This document shows, one piece after another, positions 62,897 to 64,000 of a stretch of DNA of 64,000 nucleotides (position 1 is the first letter of the stretch; every line of letters begins with the position of its first letter). Under the pieces are notes generated by a model. The model was given only the letters and a program-made list of their open reading frames with translations, did not search any database and was not told where the DNA came from. The DNA comes from Pholiota molesta (taxonomy: Eukaryota; Basidiomycota; Agaricomycetes; Agaricales; Strophariaceae): the NCBI GenBank assembly GCA_014925825.1, contig JACGCK010000005.1, positions 744,001 to 808,000 of the forward strand, read 5' to 3'. The translations under genes and the position numbers were made by a program.

Positions 62897-64000
62897 TTAA
62901 TCTGTCCCGTATGCTGCGTTGTGGATGCTGACACTGCGGCCACTAGGATCGGCTGCGCAACCCCAATCACCACGAGGTATCCACCTACATTTATGGTTGG
63001 TTCATTGTCACCAGAGAGAGGAGAGTGGACAATAGAAACTCACCTAACAGCCGTCTTCGCTGCGGTTTCTGAGGGGAATAGGCCTAATATTACAATTTAC
63101 TTAGTGATCAATGAAAACAAATTAACTTGAAAGGATTGATTACCATCAAAGATGTCACGGATAAGGTAGGCCTCCTTAGTGTCTGGCACGTCGAAAGACC
63201 ACCTCTCTGCTCGCTTTGCAAAGTCTTCGTCGGACACGACTTCGGCCGCATGTGCTTTCATTCTAGTTGCTAGTGAGTAATTAATTCTTATGTCTACCTC
63301 AGTCGAACTCACCCGTCAATCCAAGAGTAACCGACGCCGTCAGAGAACTGTTCCTTCTGACGCCATAGAATTGAGCGGGGAAGGTAAGGCTGTAAAATTC
63401 GCATTAGGTCACAGTGAAAAAGATGAAGATCAAAAGTGCGAACCTTTCCGCCAGGCGCACAATCGAATGCTTTCCTCAGGATATACTTCTCCATCTTAGG
63501 GCAGCCGTCCTGGTCGACCTCTTGAGCGGCACCTTTTGAAAATGTCTTTTCCTTGGGATCGATGTTCATGGAGACTTCAAGGAAGGCCTTGTCAAGGAAA
63601 GGAACACGAGCCTCGAGACCCCAAGCCATGGTCGACCTAAGAAAATGGTTTAGAAACGCGAAACGCGGAAACAGATGAAATTCACTGACTTATTAGCACG
63701 CAAGCAATCAGAAGTATGGAGGTTCTTGACGCGACGAACAGTCTCTTGGTGGAACGATGTGGGGTCTGGGGCGGCATGGAAGTAAAGATAACCTAGAAAT
63801 CATTGCAACGATGATTAGAACCTCACCGTCATATTGTTAATAAAAAAATAACGATAACATACCACCAAAGACCTCATCACTTCCTTCGCCACTTAGCACC
63901 ATCTTCACACCCATAGCCTTGATCTTTCGGCTAAGGAGGTACATGGGAGTGCTCGCGCGGACTGTAGTGACATCGTAGGTTTCGAGATGGTAGATGACCT
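62897..64000 (-). CDS. ASN1: asparagine synthetase (glutamine-hydrolysing), C-terminal part; 5' end off-window
   Basis: The enzyme makes asparagine from aspartate, glutamine and ATP. The part here is the synthetase half: [112 protein letters not shown], and the end [20 protein letters not shown]. Several short introns interrupt it. The N-terminal glutaminase half with its catalytic Cys must lie beyond 64000. The final intron joins GTTAG to GTGG in phase. No frame breaks were needed. Confidence 0.93.

Overview
The window is about 64 kb of nuclear DNA from a filamentous fungus, most likely a basidiomycete (Agaricomycetes-like). The signs are many short GT-AG introns (mostly 46-98 bp), CTAAC/CTAAT-type branch points, compact gene spacing, long Ser/Pro-rich tails, and fungal homologues such as Sso-type syntaxin, Yos9, Prp28, Sat4-type kinase, Mch1-type transporter and FUN14. 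About 26 protein-coding genes can be supported. No rRNA, tRNA, CRISPR array or intact transposon was recognised.

Layout. 1-2.0 kb: 3' part of a membrane-anchored Ser/Pro-rich gene. 2.2-3.1 kb: FUN14 mitochondrial protein. 3.4-5.9 kb: multi-pass membrane protein. 6.3-7.1 kb: Hv1-type voltage-gated proton channel. 7.3-11.5 kb: two adjacent four-TM (MARVEL-like) genes. 11.9-15.6 kb: HEAT-repeat PP4 regulatory subunit. 15.7-17.4 kb: aspartate aminotransferase. 18.3 kb: AN1 zinc finger. 19.2-20.7 kb: plasma-membrane syntaxin. 21.1-22.8 kb: argininosuccinate lyase. 23.2-24.9 kb: MFS transporter. 25.6-26.5 kb: FAR-17a/AIG1-like membrane enzyme. 27.0-27.8 kb: PIG-H/Gpi15. 27.9-32.0 kb: an apparent Ist1-TBC fusion. 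32.7-33.6 kb: a third four-TM protein. 35.2-39.3 kb: divergent kynureninase and kynurenine 3-monooxygenase. 39.9-40.5 kb: AT-hook protein. 41.1-43.2 kb: Yos9/OS-9 lectin. 45.9-48.7 kb: Sat4-type kinase. 48.7-54.3 kb: gene-poor, with degenerate repeats. 54.3-57.1 kb: Prp28 helicase. 57.3-57.9 kb: EF-hand protein. 58.0-59.0 kb: methyltransferase. 59.2-62.5 kb: RhoGEF. 62.9 kb to the end: asparagine synthetase, 5' part off-window.

Most genes are unrelated housekeeping genes, as expected in a fungal genome. The clear functional pair is kynureninase with kynurenine 3-monooxygenase: consecutive steps of tryptophan degradation and NAD synthesis, read divergently from a shared 286-bp promoter region. 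The most unusual object is the single reading frame joining an ESCRT-associated Ist1 domain to a TBC1D13-type Rab-GAP domain.

A caution for every gene model: many conserved genes (FUN14, syntaxin, kynureninase, TBC, EF-hand) contain isolated frame breaks, almost all in the direction expected from one missing base and several in short homopolymers. This points to uncorrected one-base deletions in the assembly rather than pseudogenes. Exon boundaries are inferred by eye from splice sites and family conservation; gene coordinates run from start to stop codon and include introns.
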